From positions 12,860 through 76,859 of the forward strand of contig CAYPQD010000007.1 of NCBI GenBank assembly GCA_964412785.1: a stretch of 64,000 nucleotides of DNA, written 5' to 3'. This DNA is from UBA5336 sp964412785. GTDB lineage: Bacteria; Pseudomonadota; Alphaproteobacteria; Caulobacterales; Hyphomonadaceae. The notes below the pieces were generated by a model, which worked only from the letters and a program-made list of their open reading frames with translations, was not told the DNA's origin and made no database searches. Shown in pieces: positions 26,101-35,117 of the stretch (the stretch's first letter is position 1; every line of letters starts with the position of its first letter). Position numbers and translations under genes: made by a program.

Positions 26101-26988
26101 CTAACCGCCGCGTTCCAGCCGCGCTTCCTCGGTCACGACCGGCTCGAATTTCAGCGTACCGGCCTGCAGCACAACCCTGCCGATATCATCGGTGTCCGCC
26201 TCGATGCGGACGGGCATGGTCGCGCCATTGGGCAACTCGGCGAGATACATCCGCAGCGGCCCATCAATACCGGCCAGCGAATCCTTGTTCTTCTCGCCCT
26301 TCTTGAAGCCCGCAACCTTGTCCAGGCTGACATGGCATTCGATCGCCTCGCCCTTCCAGGCGTCGGAGCGCACGCGCTTGCGCCCGGCATAGGTCAGGTG
26401 CAGGTGCGAGAGCTGGCGCCCGTCGAAGATCTTCAGCGGGCCACCACAGGGATTTGCGCCAAGGTCACGCGGCTCCAGCCCGAAGCTGATTAGGGCCGTG
26501 ATCGGGTCACTGGCATCGGTCTTCTGGTCCGGCAGCGCCGGCGGGTCGCCGAGATTGCCGAAAGCGGGCGTCGCCTCCATGGCGACATCGTCGGCGCGCC
26601 AGACCATCTCGACCCGCCGGTTCTTCTTGCCATCGGTATTTTGCGACACATAGGCGTAGGAGGCGAGCCGGTCACCCGCCGTATAGCCGGTCGCCGAAAG
26701 GTCGAGATCATAATCGACAAGAATGTCCGCCAGCCCGGTGGTCTTGACCTTGGAGCGGATGCGGTAGGTGTCGCCATGGATGTCGGCGGTGAACCGCGCC
26801 TTGCCGGTAACCGGCAGGATGAACACCCAGGCCGAGGCCTTCAGCTCATAGGTCAGCCGCATGGGCTGGCCGGCCTCCACCGCGGCGAGCGGCGTTGCCG
26901 GCCTGACCGGCACCGAGGTGTCGGCGAAGGCGGCTGCGGCGAGGGCGATCAGCGACAGGGCGGCGATCGGCTTGACGTGTTGGCGCAT
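26101..26988 (-). CDS. DUF3108 domain exported protein
   Basis: A 295-residue protein with a Sec signal peptide (...ALSLIALAAAAFA, ~1-22), so periplasmic. The body is predicted beta-rich and matches the DUF3108 outline: LTYELKASAWVFILPVTGKARFTA, the KTTGLADILVDYD segment, and a later GRKRVRSDAWKGEAIECHV part. The ATG at 26988 has AAGGA upstream and starts directly with the signal; the open frame runs further to 27090 without signal character. It is divergent from rpmB, an arrangement often seen in alphaproteobacteria. Function is unknown; an outer-envelope lipid or lipoprotein role is often supposed. Confidence 0.85.
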   Translation of the reverse strand: MRQHVKPIAALSLIALAAAAFADTSVPVRPATPLAAVEAGQPMRLTYELKASAWVFILPVTGKARFTADIHGDTYRIRSKVKTTGLADILVDYDLDLSATGYTAGDRLASYAYVSQNTDGKKNRRVEMVWRADDVAMEATPAFGNLGDPPALPDQKTDASDPITALISFGLEPRDLGANPCGGPLKIFDGRQLSHLHLTYAGRKRVRSDAWKGEAIECHVSLDKVAGFKKGEKNKDSLAGIDGPLRMYLAELPNGATMPVRIEADTDDIGRVVLQAGTLKFEPVVTEEARLERGG

Positions 26989-27142
26989 GTCCCGACGGTC
27001 CTTTCGGCGAGGCACTATGTTGCGAGTGTAATCCCACGCGATCGCCCAATCCAGCCTGAACAGGTGTGCCGCCATTCCGCCCGATTTCAAATTGAACTTT
27101 CAGTCAGGTTCGGGCCGGGTGAAAGAAGCGGGGAGGATCGCC

Positions 27143-27171
27143 TTGACGCCGCCACCCGGGCCCTGTATTTC
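27143..27171 (+). promoter_or_regulatory. Possible sigma-70 promoter of rpmB
   Basis: TTGACG at 27143-27148, a 17-base spacer, then TATTTC at 27166-27171, about 42 bases before the rpmB start. The -35 element is near consensus while the -10 is weak. Confidence 0.35.
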
Positions 27172-27212
27172 CCGCGCTTCGTTGAATTCCAACCCTTCCG
27201 ACAGGTCCGCCC

Positions 27213-27500
27213 ATGTCCCGCCAGTGCGAGCTCACCGGCACCAAGCCGCAAGTCGGCCACCATGTGAGCCACTCCCAGATCAAGACCAAGCGCCGGTTCC
27301 TGCCGAACCTTGTGAGGGTATCGCTGCATTCTGAAACCCTCGACCAGAGTTTCCGCATGCGGATTGCGGCCAAGGCCCTGCGCACGGTCGACAAGGTCGG
27401 CGGGCTGGATGCCTTCCTCGCAAAAGCCAAGCCCGACCAGCTTTCCGAGCGCGCCCAGAAGATCAAGCGCGACATCGAGAAACGCACCGCCGAGGCCTGA
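27213..27500 (+). CDS. rpmB: 50S ribosomal protein L28
   Basis: Structural protein of the large ribosomal subunit, 95 residues. It opens with the standard MSRQCELTGTKPQVGHHVSHS and carries the TKRRFLPNL core. The C-terminal extension (LDAFLAKAKPDQLSERAQKIKRDIEKR) is typical of alphaproteobacterial L28. The N-terminal Cys is present but without the full zinc-binding set, as in zinc-independent forms. A Nudix gene starts eight bases after its stop. Confidence 0.97.
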   Translation: MSRQCELTGTKPQVGHHVSHSQIKTKRRFLPNLVRVSLHSETLDQSFRMRIAAKALRTVDKVGGLDAFLAKAKPDQLSERAQKIKRDIEKRTAEA

Positions 27501-27508
27501 GCGGGCCG

Positions 27509-28120
27509 GTGGCGGGGGACGAGAGGCCGGACAAGCGCCGCAACGGCCCCTGGGCGGTCCACGACAGCCGCGTGTGCTACGACAATCCCTGGATCGAAGT
27601 GACCGAGCACCAGATCACGCACCCTGGCGGCATGCCGGGAATTTATGGCGTGGTCCACTACAAGAACCGGGCGATCGGGGTCCTGCCAGTCAGCGCGGAC
27701 GGCCTTGTCTGGATCGTTGGCCAGCACCGCTTCCCCTTCGATGCCTATAGCTGGGAGCTGCCGGAAGGCGGCGGGCCGCTTGCTCAGGACCCGCTGGAGG
27801 CGGCGCGCCGCGAGCTTCGGGAAGAGACAGGCCTCACCGCCCGGCACTGGGCGCCGCTGATCGAATTCGATGTCTCCAACTCGGTGAGCGACGAGGTGGC
27901 GATATGCTTCCTGGCCTGGGGGCTGAGCGAGGGCGAGCCCAGCCCGGAGCCGTCAGAGGCGCTGCGCGTGAAACGGGTGCCCTTCGCCGAACTTCATGCC
28001 ATGTGTCTCGATGGACGGGTGCGCGACAGCCTGTCCGTGGCCATGGTGCTCGCCGCCGAGACGCGGGCGCGGCAGGGTGTGTTGCCGGAAGAAATCGCCC
28101 GATACCTCGCGATCACCTGA
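27509..28120 (+). CDS. Nudix hydrolase, ADP-ribose pyrophosphatase-like
   Basis: A 203-residue enzyme expected to cleave a nucleoside diphosphate linked to another group, with ADP-ribose or a sugar nucleotide most likely. The Nudix box is at about residues 91-113, ending REELREETGL-like (RRELREETGL). The first Glu of the formal box is replaced by Gln, which several ADPRases tolerate. WELPEGG just before it is typical of the ADPRase group. It starts with GTG eight bases after rpmB and probably shares its transcript. The substrate cannot be read from sequence. Confidence 0.88.
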   Translation: MAGDERPDKRRNGPWAVHDSRVCYDNPWIEVTEHQITHPGGMPGIYGVVHYKNRAIGVLPVSADGLVWIVGQHRFPFDAYSWELPEGGGPLAQDPLEAARRELREETGLTARHWAPLIEFDVSNSVSDEVAICFLAWGLSEGEPSPEPSEALRVKRVPFAELHAMCLDGRVRDSLSVAMVLAAETRARQGVLPEEIARYLAIT

Positions 28121-28192
28121 CGAGCGGGCTTGCCGCCGCCATTCCAGTCGCCAAGATGCGTGGCCATCCAGATCGGCCGGACCCCCCCGACC

Positions 28193-29437
28193 ATGCCTGA
28201 TACTGCCACTCCCCGGAGCCCGCCCATCGCGGAAGCCGTCCCGCGCCTCGGGATCGGCACGGGTGAGTTCGTCGTCATGATCGCCGGCATCATGGCGCTG
28301 AACGCGCTGGCCATCGACGTGATGCTGCCGGCGCTCGACGACATTGCCGCCGAGCTTGGCGTGACGGGCAATGCCCAGCAGCTTGTCATCTATTCCTATG
28401 TGCTGGGTTTCGGCGCGCCGCAGCTCCTCTATGGCCCCCTGTCGGACCGCTATGGCCGCCGACCGGTCCTGTTCGTGGCGCTCGCCGGCTATGTCGTCTC
28501 CGGGCTGGTTTGCATGTTCGCATGGAATTTCACCGCCCTGCTCGCCATGCGCTTCCTGCAGGGCGTGTTTGCTTCCGGTTGCCGGGTGGTTGCCGTGGGG
28601 ATCGTGCGCGACGTCTTCATGGGACGCGGCATGGCGCGGATCATGTCGCTGGTGATGACCATCTTCATGGTGGTGCCGATCCTCGCACCCGCCATCGGCC
28701 AGGCTGTCCTGTATGTGGCGCCGTGGGAGTGGACCTTCGGCGTACTCTCGGCGGCCGGGGCGGTGATCCTGGCATGGACCATGGTGCGCCTGAAGGAGAC
28801 CCGCGATCTCGCCGAGCGGGCGCCGCTGACCCTGCGCTCGGCGATGGGCAACTATGGCGAGGTGTTCCGCTGCCGCGTCACCTTCGGTTACATGGCCGCC
28901 TCCGGGGTGATCTTCGGGGCGCTGTTCGCCTTCATCGGGTCGGCGGAACAAGTCTATACGGAGGTGTTCGGCTGGCAGGAAACCTTCGTCCTGTGGTTTG
29001 CCGGAGTGGCGATCTGCCTCTCGGTGGCCAACTTCGCCAACTCCCGCCTGGTTGAACGCTTCGGCATGCGCCGCCTCAGCCATGCCGCTCTGATCGGCTT
29101 CATTCTTGCTTCCACGCTTCTTGCCGCCCTGATGGCCGGCATTGGCGAGCAGTTTGCCCTCTTTTACCCATTGTTCTGTCTCGTCTTCATGTGTTTCGGA
29201 ATGATCGGCTCCAATTTCAACGCGCTTGCCATGGAGCCGCTGGGCCGGATCGCAGGCACGGCCAGCGCCGCCTATGGCTTTGCCACGACAACCCTGTCGA
29301 GCCTGATCGGCTGGACCATCGGCACGCGCTATGACGGGACGGTCGCGCCGCTGATCGCCGGCTTTGCAGCGCTCGGCCTCGTCTCGCTGGCGATTGTCCT
29401 CATCACCGAACGCGGTCGCCTGTTCGCCTCGCGCTAG
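28193..29437 (+). CDS. MFS multidrug efflux transporter, Bcr/CflA family
   Basis: A 414-residue inner-membrane protein with twelve predicted spans. The start is followed by a ~20-residue soluble leader and GEFVVMIAGIMALNALAIDVMLPAL, the characteristic first helix of Bcr/CflA drug exporters. The motif-A loop GPLSDRYGRRPVL follows helix 2, and motif C-like VVPILAPAIGQ lies in helix 5. The ATG at 28193 is chosen because the open frame upstream is not hydrophobic; no strong ribosome site is present. The substrate (bicyclomycin, chloramphenicol or others) is unknown. No regulator adjoins. Confidence 0.9.
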   Translation: MPDTATPRSPPIAEAVPRLGIGTGEFVVMIAGIMALNALAIDVMLPALDDIAAELGVTGNAQQLVIYSYVLGFGAPQLLYGPLSDRYGRRPVLFVALAGYVVSGLVCMFAWNFTALLAMRFLQGVFASGCRVVAVGIVRDVFMGRGMARIMSLVMTIFMVVPILAPAIGQAVLYVAPWEWTFGVLSAAGAVILAWTMVRLKETRDLAERAPLTLRSAMGNYGEVFRCRVTFGYMAASGVIFGALFAFIGSAEQVYTEVFGWQETFVLWFAGVAICLSVANFANSRLVERFGMRRLSHAALIGFILASTLLAALMAGIGEQFALFYPLFCLVFMCFGMIGSNFNALAMEPLGRIAGTASAAYGFATTTLSSLIGWTIGTRYDGTVAPLIAGFAALGLVSLAIVLITERGRLFASR

Positions 29438-29514
29438 CAGGTGGCGAGACCGGCTTCACAATAGCGCAAACACCCCCTAAGACCCCGCTTCGATCGGAAA
29501 TGAGGCGCCCCACC

Positions 29515-30507
29515 ATGGCAGATTACAGGCTCTACGGGGCGGAGACCTCGCCCTACTCGCTGAAGGTGCGGGCTGCGCTGCGCTACAAGAATGTGGCGTT
29601 CGACTGGGTCTCGCGCAGCCAGGCAAGCGAGGCCGACTTCCAGGCAAGTGCCCGCCTGCCCACCGTGCCCCTGCTGATCGCCCCCGGCCGTCCTGCCAGC
29701 CAGGATTCCACTGCCATCCTCGCCGACCTGGAGGCCGACCGGCCGGAGCCGACCACAGTGCCGGATGACCCGGCTTGTGCGGCGCTGGCCCTGCTTGTGG
29801 AGGACTATGCCGACGAGTGGCTCAACAAGGCGATGTTCCTGAGCCGCTGGTCGCAGTCGCCCGACCGCGAGGCTGCCGCTGAGCGGGTGATCGAACAGGT
29901 CTTCGCCGGCAGCCCGCCCGGCGGAAAGGACGCGGCCCGCGCTGCCATTGCCGAGCGCATGGCTGGCCGCCTCGACCTGGTGGGCGCCTCTGCAGTCAAT
30001 GCGCCGGTCCTGATGGAGAGCTTCCAGCGCGCGGCGACGCTGCTCAACGCCCATCTGGAAGCCTCCCTCTTTCTGTTTGGCGGGCGTCCCTCCGCTGCGG
30101 ACTTCGCCCTCGCCGGCCAGTTCCAGCAACTGCTCAGTGACCCGACGCCCGGCGAATGGATGCGCGACCGGGCCCCCTTCGTTACTGCTTGGTGTGAGTT
30201 CATGGAAGCGCCGGCACCTGGCGCGCCCTTTGGCCCGCTGGCCGAGCTGGAAGCAACGCTCCTGCCCTTCTTCCGCGACGAGCTGGCGGTTACCTACCTG
30301 CCCTGGGCTGCGGCCAACGCGGAGAGCGTCGCCAGGCGCCGCAGGTATGCCCGCGTCGAGATCGGCGGGCACGCCTTCCGGCAAAGCACCCAGAAATACG
30401 CGGCGAAGTCGTTCAAGTCTGTGAAGAAGGCCCTCAAGGGCCTGGCCGACGCGCCCGGTCTCGATGCCTTCCTTGAGGCGGCCGGCGCCAAACCCTACAT
30501 CACGTAA
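29515..30507 (+). CDS. Glutathione S-transferase family protein
   Basis: A 330-residue protein, longer than classical GSTs (~210). Residues ~1-75 form the thioredoxin-like glutathione domain (YRLYGAETSPYSLKVRAALRY, then the cis-Pro segment RLPTVPLL and the Gln-Asp-Ser motif SQDSTAI). The helical C-terminal domain contains SAADFALAGQFQQL. An additional basic ~80-residue tail (RRRYARVEIGGHAFRQ...KKALKGLADAPGL) is not part of a standard GST. The Ser of TSPYS is the probable glutathione-activating residue. The ATG at 29515 is chosen over an in-frame ATG five codons upstream because TGAGG precedes it. The cellular substrate is unknown. Confidence 0.88.
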   Translation: MADYRLYGAETSPYSLKVRAALRYKNVAFDWVSRSQASEADFQASARLPTVPLLIAPGRPASQDSTAILADLEADRPEPTTVPDDPACAALALLVEDYADEWLNKAMFLSRWSQSPDREAAAERVIEQVFAGSPPGGKDAARAAIAERMAGRLDLVGASAVNAPVLMESFQRAATLLNAHLEASLFLFGGRPSAADFALAGQFQQLLSDPTPGEWMRDRAPFVTAWCEFMEAPAPGAPFGPLAELEATLLPFFRDELAVTYLPWAAANAESVARRRRYARVEIGGHAFRQSTQKYAAKSFKSVKKALKGLADAPGLDAFLEAAGAKPYIT

Positions 30508-30744
30508 GGCGCTGATGACGACAGCGTGAAATGCCGCCGCCCATGGGTCGATTACCCTCGGCGCGCCTCTTTTTCTCCACAATCAGAATGCCTATTTATC
30601 GGTGCTGCGCGATGATCTGCATGCGCAGACGGGGGATGACAGCGGCCGCTGCAAGGGCAGGGCAGGGTCCCCGGAACCACACCGAGCACGGGAGTCCGAC
30701 GCCGCCAGGCGGGTCGCCTGTCCCGTGAGACGAGGAGAGACGAC

Positions 30745-31644
30745 ATGGCCAATTCACCCGCGAAGGGATTTTCAGTGGCGCTGAGCCCCGAACAGGGCCT
30801 CAACCGCTATCTCAGCGAGATCCGCAAATTCCCGATGCTCGCCAAGGAAGAGGAATTCATGCTCGCCAAGCGCTGGCAGGAGCATGAGGACCCGGAAGCG
30901 GCCGAGAAAATGGTGACCTCGCACCTGCGGCTGGTCGCCAAGATCGCCATGGGCTATCGCGGTTATGGCCTGCCAATGGCGGAGGTCATCTCCGAGGGCA
31001 ATGTCGGCCTCATGCAGGCGGTCAAGAAGTTCGACCCCGACAAGGGCTTCCGGCTGGCCACCTATGCCATGTGGTGGATCCGCGCCGCAATCCAGGAATA
31101 CATCCTGCGCAGCTGGAGCCTTGTGAAGCTCGGCACCACGGCCGCGCAGAAAAAGCTGTTCTTCAACCTCCGGCGCATCAAGGGTGAGATCAACGCGCTC
31201 GACGAAGGTGACCTGAAGCCCCACCAGGTGAAGGAAATCGCCGATCGGCTGAACGTCACCGAGAAGGAGGTGATCAGCATGAACGGGCGGATGTCGGGCT
31301 CCGACGCTTCGCTCAACGTGCCGATGGGCCAGGATGGTGACCTCGAATGGCAGGACTGGCTGGCCGATGACGAGCCGGACCAGGCGACGGAATTCGCCAA
31401 CCGGCAGGAATTCGATGCGCGCATGGACCTGCTCGGCGAGGCGATGACCGACCTCAATGAGCGCGAGCGCCATATCCTGACCGAACGGCGCCTGTCAGAC
31501 GAGCCGAAGACGCTCGAAGACCTGAGCCAGGTCTACAATGTCAGCCGCGAGCGCATTCGCCAGATCGAGGTCCGCGCCTTCGAGAAGCTGCAGAAGGCAA
31601 TGCGCCGCATGGCCAAGGAGCATGGCCTGCCGGCCGGCGCATAG
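30745..31644 (+). CDS. rpoH: RNA polymerase sigma-32 factor (second RpoH)
   Basis: A 299-residue heat-shock sigma factor. It has the near-canonical N-terminus LSPEQGLNRYLSEIRKFPML, region 2 with ISEGNVGLMQAVKKFDPDKGF and LATYAMWWIRAAIQ, the RpoH box QKKLFFNLRR, and region 4 SRERIRQIEVRAFEKLQKAM. A strong GAGGAG ribosome site lies upstream. The closer match to classical RpoH suggests this is the principal heat-shock factor, with the 20371-21258 gene as the paralogue. The 237-base gap upstream (30508-30744) must hold its promoter, but I could not pick clear -35/-10 boxes. A large inverted repeat follows. Confidence 0.95.
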   Translation: MANSPAKGFSVALSPEQGLNRYLSEIRKFPMLAKEEEFMLAKRWQEHEDPEAAEKMVTSHLRLVAKIAMGYRGYGLPMAEVISEGNVGLMQAVKKFDPDKGFRLATYAMWWIRAAIQEYILRSWSLVKLGTTAAQKKLFFNLRRIKGEINALDEGDLKPHQVKEIADRLNVTEKEVISMNGRMSGSDASLNVPMGQDGDLEWQDWLADDEPDQATEFANRQEFDARMDLLGEAMTDLNERERHILTERRLSDEPKTLEDLSQVYNVSRERIRQIEVRAFEKLQKAMRRMAKEHGLPAGA

Positions 31645-31673
31645 ATCCCGTCGGCCGGACACTCGTAGCGCCC

Positions 31674-31788
31674 TTGGCCCATTCTTCGAGACGGGCGCTG
31701 GCGCGCCCTCCTCAGGATGAGGTCTTTCCCGCACACCCGCCCTCATCCTGAGGCGCGGCGCAGCCGCGTCTCGAAGGATGGGGGCCAA
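31674..31788. repeat. Large imperfect inverted repeat (REP/BIME-like)
   Basis: Outer arms TTGGCCCATTCTTCGAGACG (31674-31693) and CGTCTCGAAGGATGGGGGCCAA (31767-31788) pair across inner arms CTCAGGATGAGG and CTCATCCTGAGG. It lies between the convergent rpoH and glycosyltransferase genes and could form a long hairpin. The CTCGAAGGATG / CCTCATCCTGAGG words are familiar from dispersed palindromic repeats in many alphaproteobacterial genomes. Confidence 0.8.
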
Positions 31789-31805
31789 ATCCGGCCTGCC
31801 CGCAA

Positions 31806-32939
31806 CTACGCCAGTGTCCCCGCCGCCTTGGCCATGTCGCTGAGGAGGCGCTCCAGCCGACGGCTCTGGGCCTGCAGGTTGAACTCCGCAAGGGCAAGCG
31901 CCCGGCCGGCCTCGCCCATGGCGCGGGTCCTGTCCGGCTCGGCCAGCATCCGGGCAAGCCGACCAGCAAGCGCTGGCGCATCGCCCTCGTCCACCAGGTA
32001 ACCCGTCTCGCCGTCGCGCACGCATTCCGGGATGCCGGCATGGCGCGTCGCCGCCAGGGCGCAGGCCGACAGCATCGCCTCGATGCAGACCAGCGGCAGC
32101 CCTTCCGCATCGCCCGACGCCGCCCGCCGCGACGGGACGCACACGATCGCGGCCCCGGCGAACTGCTCGGGCATCGCTTCAGCCGGCATCCAGCCCGGCA
32201 ACTCCGCGACAACGCCGCAGGCCTGCAGCTTCGCCACAAGGGCGGCCTTCAGCGCGCCGTCGCCGAGGAGGCGCACCCGCCAGCCCTCAAGCGCCGGGCC
32301 GAGCCGGGCAAGCGCATCGATCAGCGTGTCAATGCCCTTCTTCTCCGTCCAGCGGCCGGCGAACAGCAGCACCTTCTGCTTCTCGCCGGGCTGGAAGACG
32401 TCCGGGTCGGCTGTGTTGTGGTGGACGACGATCTTGTCGTCCGGCGCGCCGGCCCCGACCAGCTCGCGGCGGATGAAATCCGAACAGGCGAGGATCAGGC
32501 GCGCCTCCTGCCACAGCGCGGCGCGGCGGCGATTGTAGACGCGCAGGACGCTGGCCTTCCGGTTTGCGGTCTTGGTGGCATCGCCGCCATAATAGGTCAC
32601 AGCCAGCGGCAGGCCGAGCGCGCGCGCCAGTGGCAGGGCATAGCCGCCCGACTTGCCGAAGCTGGCATGGATCGCGACCGGCTCGAGCGCCCGCAACCGC
32701 TTCATCAGGGCCGGTGACACGAGACCGGCCTGCTTGAAGCCCGCCTCACCGAGCGGCCCGTGCAGGGGGCCAAGCTCGATGATCTCCGCCCCTTCCGGCA
32801 CCGGGCCCTTCACCTCATGGCCGAGATAGGCCGGCCGAAGCCGCTCAAACGAACGATAGCCGCGATGAATGAAGCTTTCCGACGGCGTGAACAGCTTGTC
32901 GGCATAGGCAAGAACGACGCGCGCGCCCGGCTCAGCCAC
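31806..32939 (-). CDS. Glycosyltransferase family 4
   Basis: A 377-residue GT-B-fold retaining glycosyltransferase. The C-terminal nucleotide-sugar domain is clear: FAGRWTEKKGIDTLIDAL (about residue 190), a LPGWMP strand, and the EX7E-type stretch EGLPLVCIEAM with Glu about seven residues apart. The N-terminal half carries a HASFGKSGG acceptor-side loop. It starts with GTG and overlaps the end of galE by eight bases, so the two are co-expressed. Together they suggest transfer of a galactose- or glucose-type sugar to a surface glycan. Acceptor and donor are unknown. Confidence 0.9.
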   Translation of the reverse strand: MAEPGARVVLAYADKLFTPSESFIHRGYRSFERLRPAYLGHEVKGPVPEGAEIIELGPLHGPLGEAGFKQAGLVSPALMKRLRALEPVAIHASFGKSGGYALPLARALGLPLAVTYYGGDATKTANRKASVLRVYNRRRAALWQEARLILACSDFIRRELVGAGAPDDKIVVHHNTADPDVFQPGEKQKVLLFAGRWTEKKGIDTLIDALARLGPALEGWRVRLLGDGALKAALVAKLQACGVVAELPGWMPAEAMPEQFAGAAIVCVPSRRAASGDAEGLPLVCIEAMLSACALAATRHAGIPECVRDGETGYLVDEGDAPALAGRLARMLAEPDRTRAMGEAGRALALAEFNLQAQSRRLERLLSDMAKAAGTLA

Positions 32940-33921
32940 GCCACATCCCTTCGCGCTGGTGCCAGGCGAACGCGGTGGTCAGGATGCTGTCCACGTCGGA
33001 ATGCCGCGGCGCCCAGCCGAGCACGTCCCGCGCCTTCGAATTGTTGGCAACCACCACCGGCGGGTCGCCCGCCCGGCGGGGGCCGATGGAGTGCTTCGGC
33101 GCCTCGCCTGTGACGCGCTCCACCGCAGCGATGATTTCGGCAACCGACGTGCCCGTTCCCGTGCCGAGATTGATGCAATCGGACCCGCGAGCGGCCCGGA
33201 GGTGCTGCAGCGCCTTCAGGTGCGCATCGGCCAGGTCGGTGACATGGATGTAGTCGCGGATGCAGGTGCCATCGCGCGTGTCGAAATCGTCGCCGAAGAC
33301 CGTCAGGGAGAATTCAGGGTCCATCACCGCGCGGATCGCCAGCGGGATGAGGTGCGTCTCCGGCTCATGCCGCTCGCCGATCTTCCCGCCGGCATCGGCG
33401 CCGGCGGCGTTGAAATAGCGCAGCGCCACGAACTCAAGGCCATGGGCGATCTGATAGTCCTTGAGCATGCGCTCCACGAACAGTTTCGACCAGCCATAGG
33501 GGCTCAGTGGCGCCTGCGGGGTCTCCTCCGTCACCGGCATAACTTCCGGCATGCCATAGGTGGCGCAGGTGGAGGAGAAGATCATCTGCCCGACCGCGTT
33601 CGCCCGCATCGCCTCCAGCAGGCTGAGCGTGCCCTGGACATTGTTGCGGTAATAGATTTCTGGCCGGGCGACGCTCTCACCGACATAGGCAAAGGCCGCA
33701 AAGTGGGCGACAGCGTCGGGCCGGCTCTCGGCAATCGCCGCGCTGAGGCGCTCGGTGTCGAGAATATCGCCCTCGATCAACGGCCCGAACTGGACGAGGT
33801 CGCGCCAGCCGCGCGAGAGGTTGTCATAGGTGACGACCTCCCAGCCGGCATCGGCAAACGCCTTGCAGGCATGGCTGCCGACATAGCCCGCCCCGCCCGT
33901 CACGAACACCGTCTCTGCCAT
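32932..33921 (-). CDS. galE: UDP-glucose 4-epimerase
   Basis: Interconverts UDP-glucose and UDP-galactose, or the N-acetyl forms; 329 residues. An NAD-binding GGAGYVG motif stands at the N-terminus, the catalytic SSTCATYG Ser/Thr segment is near residue 120, and the YGWSK Tyr-Lys pair near residue 146. The NAAGAD and RDYIHVTDLADAHL segments are standard for GalE. The ATG at 33921 is chosen; a GTG three codons upstream is possible. It is coupled to the glycosyltransferase gene downstream, supplying the sugar donor in all likelihood. Confidence 0.95.
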   Translation of the reverse strand: MAETVFVTGGAGYVGSHACKAFADAGWEVVTYDNLSRGWRDLVQFGPLIEGDILDTERLSAAIAESRPDAVAHFAAFAYVGESVARPEIYYRNNVQGTLSLLEAMRANAVGQMIFSSTCATYGMPEVMPVTEETPQAPLSPYGWSKLFVERMLKDYQIAHGLEFVALRYFNAAGADAGGKIGERHEPETHLIPLAIRAVMDPEFSLTVFGDDFDTRDGTCIRDYIHVTDLADAHLKALQHLRAARGSDCINLGTGTGTSVAEIIAAVERVTGEAPKHSIGPRRAGDPPVVVANNSKARDVLGWAPRHSDVDSILTTAFAWHQREGMWRG

Positions 33922-34121
33922 GCCGCACACTCCCTCGCATCCCCAGCGCCTTCGCCGAAAGCGCTGGTCTTTCGTTTCCCTTCAGACCAGCGCCTTATAT
34001 CCTTGTTTTTCCGCAAATATCTGTTCGCAAATGAGTCCAATTGCTCTGAAGTTGCTTTAGGCGGCGCAGGGGGATTAAGCAAGACTGCGGGTTGCAAGCG
34101 CCGTGCCCCGGGCGTGGCACT

Positions 34122-35117
34122 TCAGATCTCTCGATTGGGCTGGCTGTGCTGCCATTCCGCAAGCAGGGTCCGCAGCGCCGCGACGAAGGCCAGCGGCTGG
34201 TCGAGCATGACGTGATGGCGCGCCTCAGGGATGGAAATGAACGGCACCTGGTGGCCGAGCAGTGCCTGCATGTGGTCGCCGACATCATCGGGCATCAGCG
34301 CGCTCTCCTCGCCGCGGATGATGGCGATGCGGCAGCGTGCCGCCTTCAGGAGGTCGCCAGGCTCGCGGCCCGGCTCGAAGCGGCGCCAGATCGAGGGATC
34401 GAACTTCCAGGTCCAGCCGGGGCTGCCATCCTCCCGGGCGACCTTCCGCAGGCTCCAACGGGCGATGTAATCCATGGTGTAGTGGTTCTCGCAGGGCTGC
34501 GGCGGCGCCAGCCGGAAGCGCGCCAGCGCCGATGTCAGGTCCGGATAGACCCGGTTGCCGCGCGGGCGCCGGTTTGGCCCATCGCGCGGGCGGTCCGGCG
34601 GGTTGACCGGGCTGTCGACAATGATCGCACCGGTCAGGCGGTCGCCATGGTCCGCCGCCGTCACCATGGTGACGAAACCGCCGAAGGAATGGGCGCAGAC
34701 GATCGGCTTTACCGCATGCTCGAACATGCCCGCCGCCTCGCAGACAGCGATCTGCTCCTCGGCAAAGGTCGCCATGTCATAGCTCTCGCGCCAGGCGCTG
34801 TCGCCCATGCCGGAGAAGGTCAGGGCAGCGACATTGTAGTGCTCGCAGACATAGGGCGCGACAAAGTCCCACCAGTGGGCATGGGCGCCATTGCCGTGCA
34901 CGAAAAGGAGGCCCGGACGCGCCGGATCGCCCCAGCGTTGGTAGTGCACGCGCGCCCCCTTCACGGTCACATGGCCGGTCTCATAGGGCTGGGCGATGGC
35001 GCGCGTGAACCAGTCCGGCGCCGGCGGCTGTGCCCCTTCATAGTGCGCCAGCGGCCCGCCCTCCACCGGCATGTCCGGCGGCTGGTCCCGGACAATGCGA
35101 TCGCTCGGTTCGGTCAT
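34122..35117 (-). CDS. Alpha/beta hydrolase
   Basis: A 331-residue serine hydrolase of the alpha/beta fold. The oxyanion motif LFVHGNGAHAHWWD is near residue 70 and the nucleophile elbow AHSFGG (Ser of the triad) near residue 142. A late His in EARHHVMLDQP probably completes the triad. The ribosome site AAAAGGGAGG before the ATG at 35117 is strong. Relatives include esterases, haloalkane dehalogenases and epoxide hydrolases, so the substrate cannot be named. It stands downstream of a broken DUF3617-like gene. Confidence 0.87.
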   Translation of the reverse strand: MTEPSDRIVRDQPPDMPVEGGPLAHYEGAQPPAPDWFTRAIAQPYETGHVTVKGARVHYQRWGDPARPGLLFVHGNGAHAHWWDFVAPYVCEHYNVAALTFSGMGDSAWRESYDMATFAEEQIAVCEAAGMFEHAVKPIVCAHSFGGFVTMVTAADHGDRLTGAIIVDSPVNPPDRPRDGPNRRPRGNRVYPDLTSALARFRLAPPQPCENHYTMDYIARWSLRKVAREDGSPGWTWKFDPSIWRRFEPGREPGDLLKAARCRIAIIRGEESALMPDDVGDHMQALLGHQVPFISIPEARHHVMLDQPLAFVAALRTLLAEWQHSQPNREI

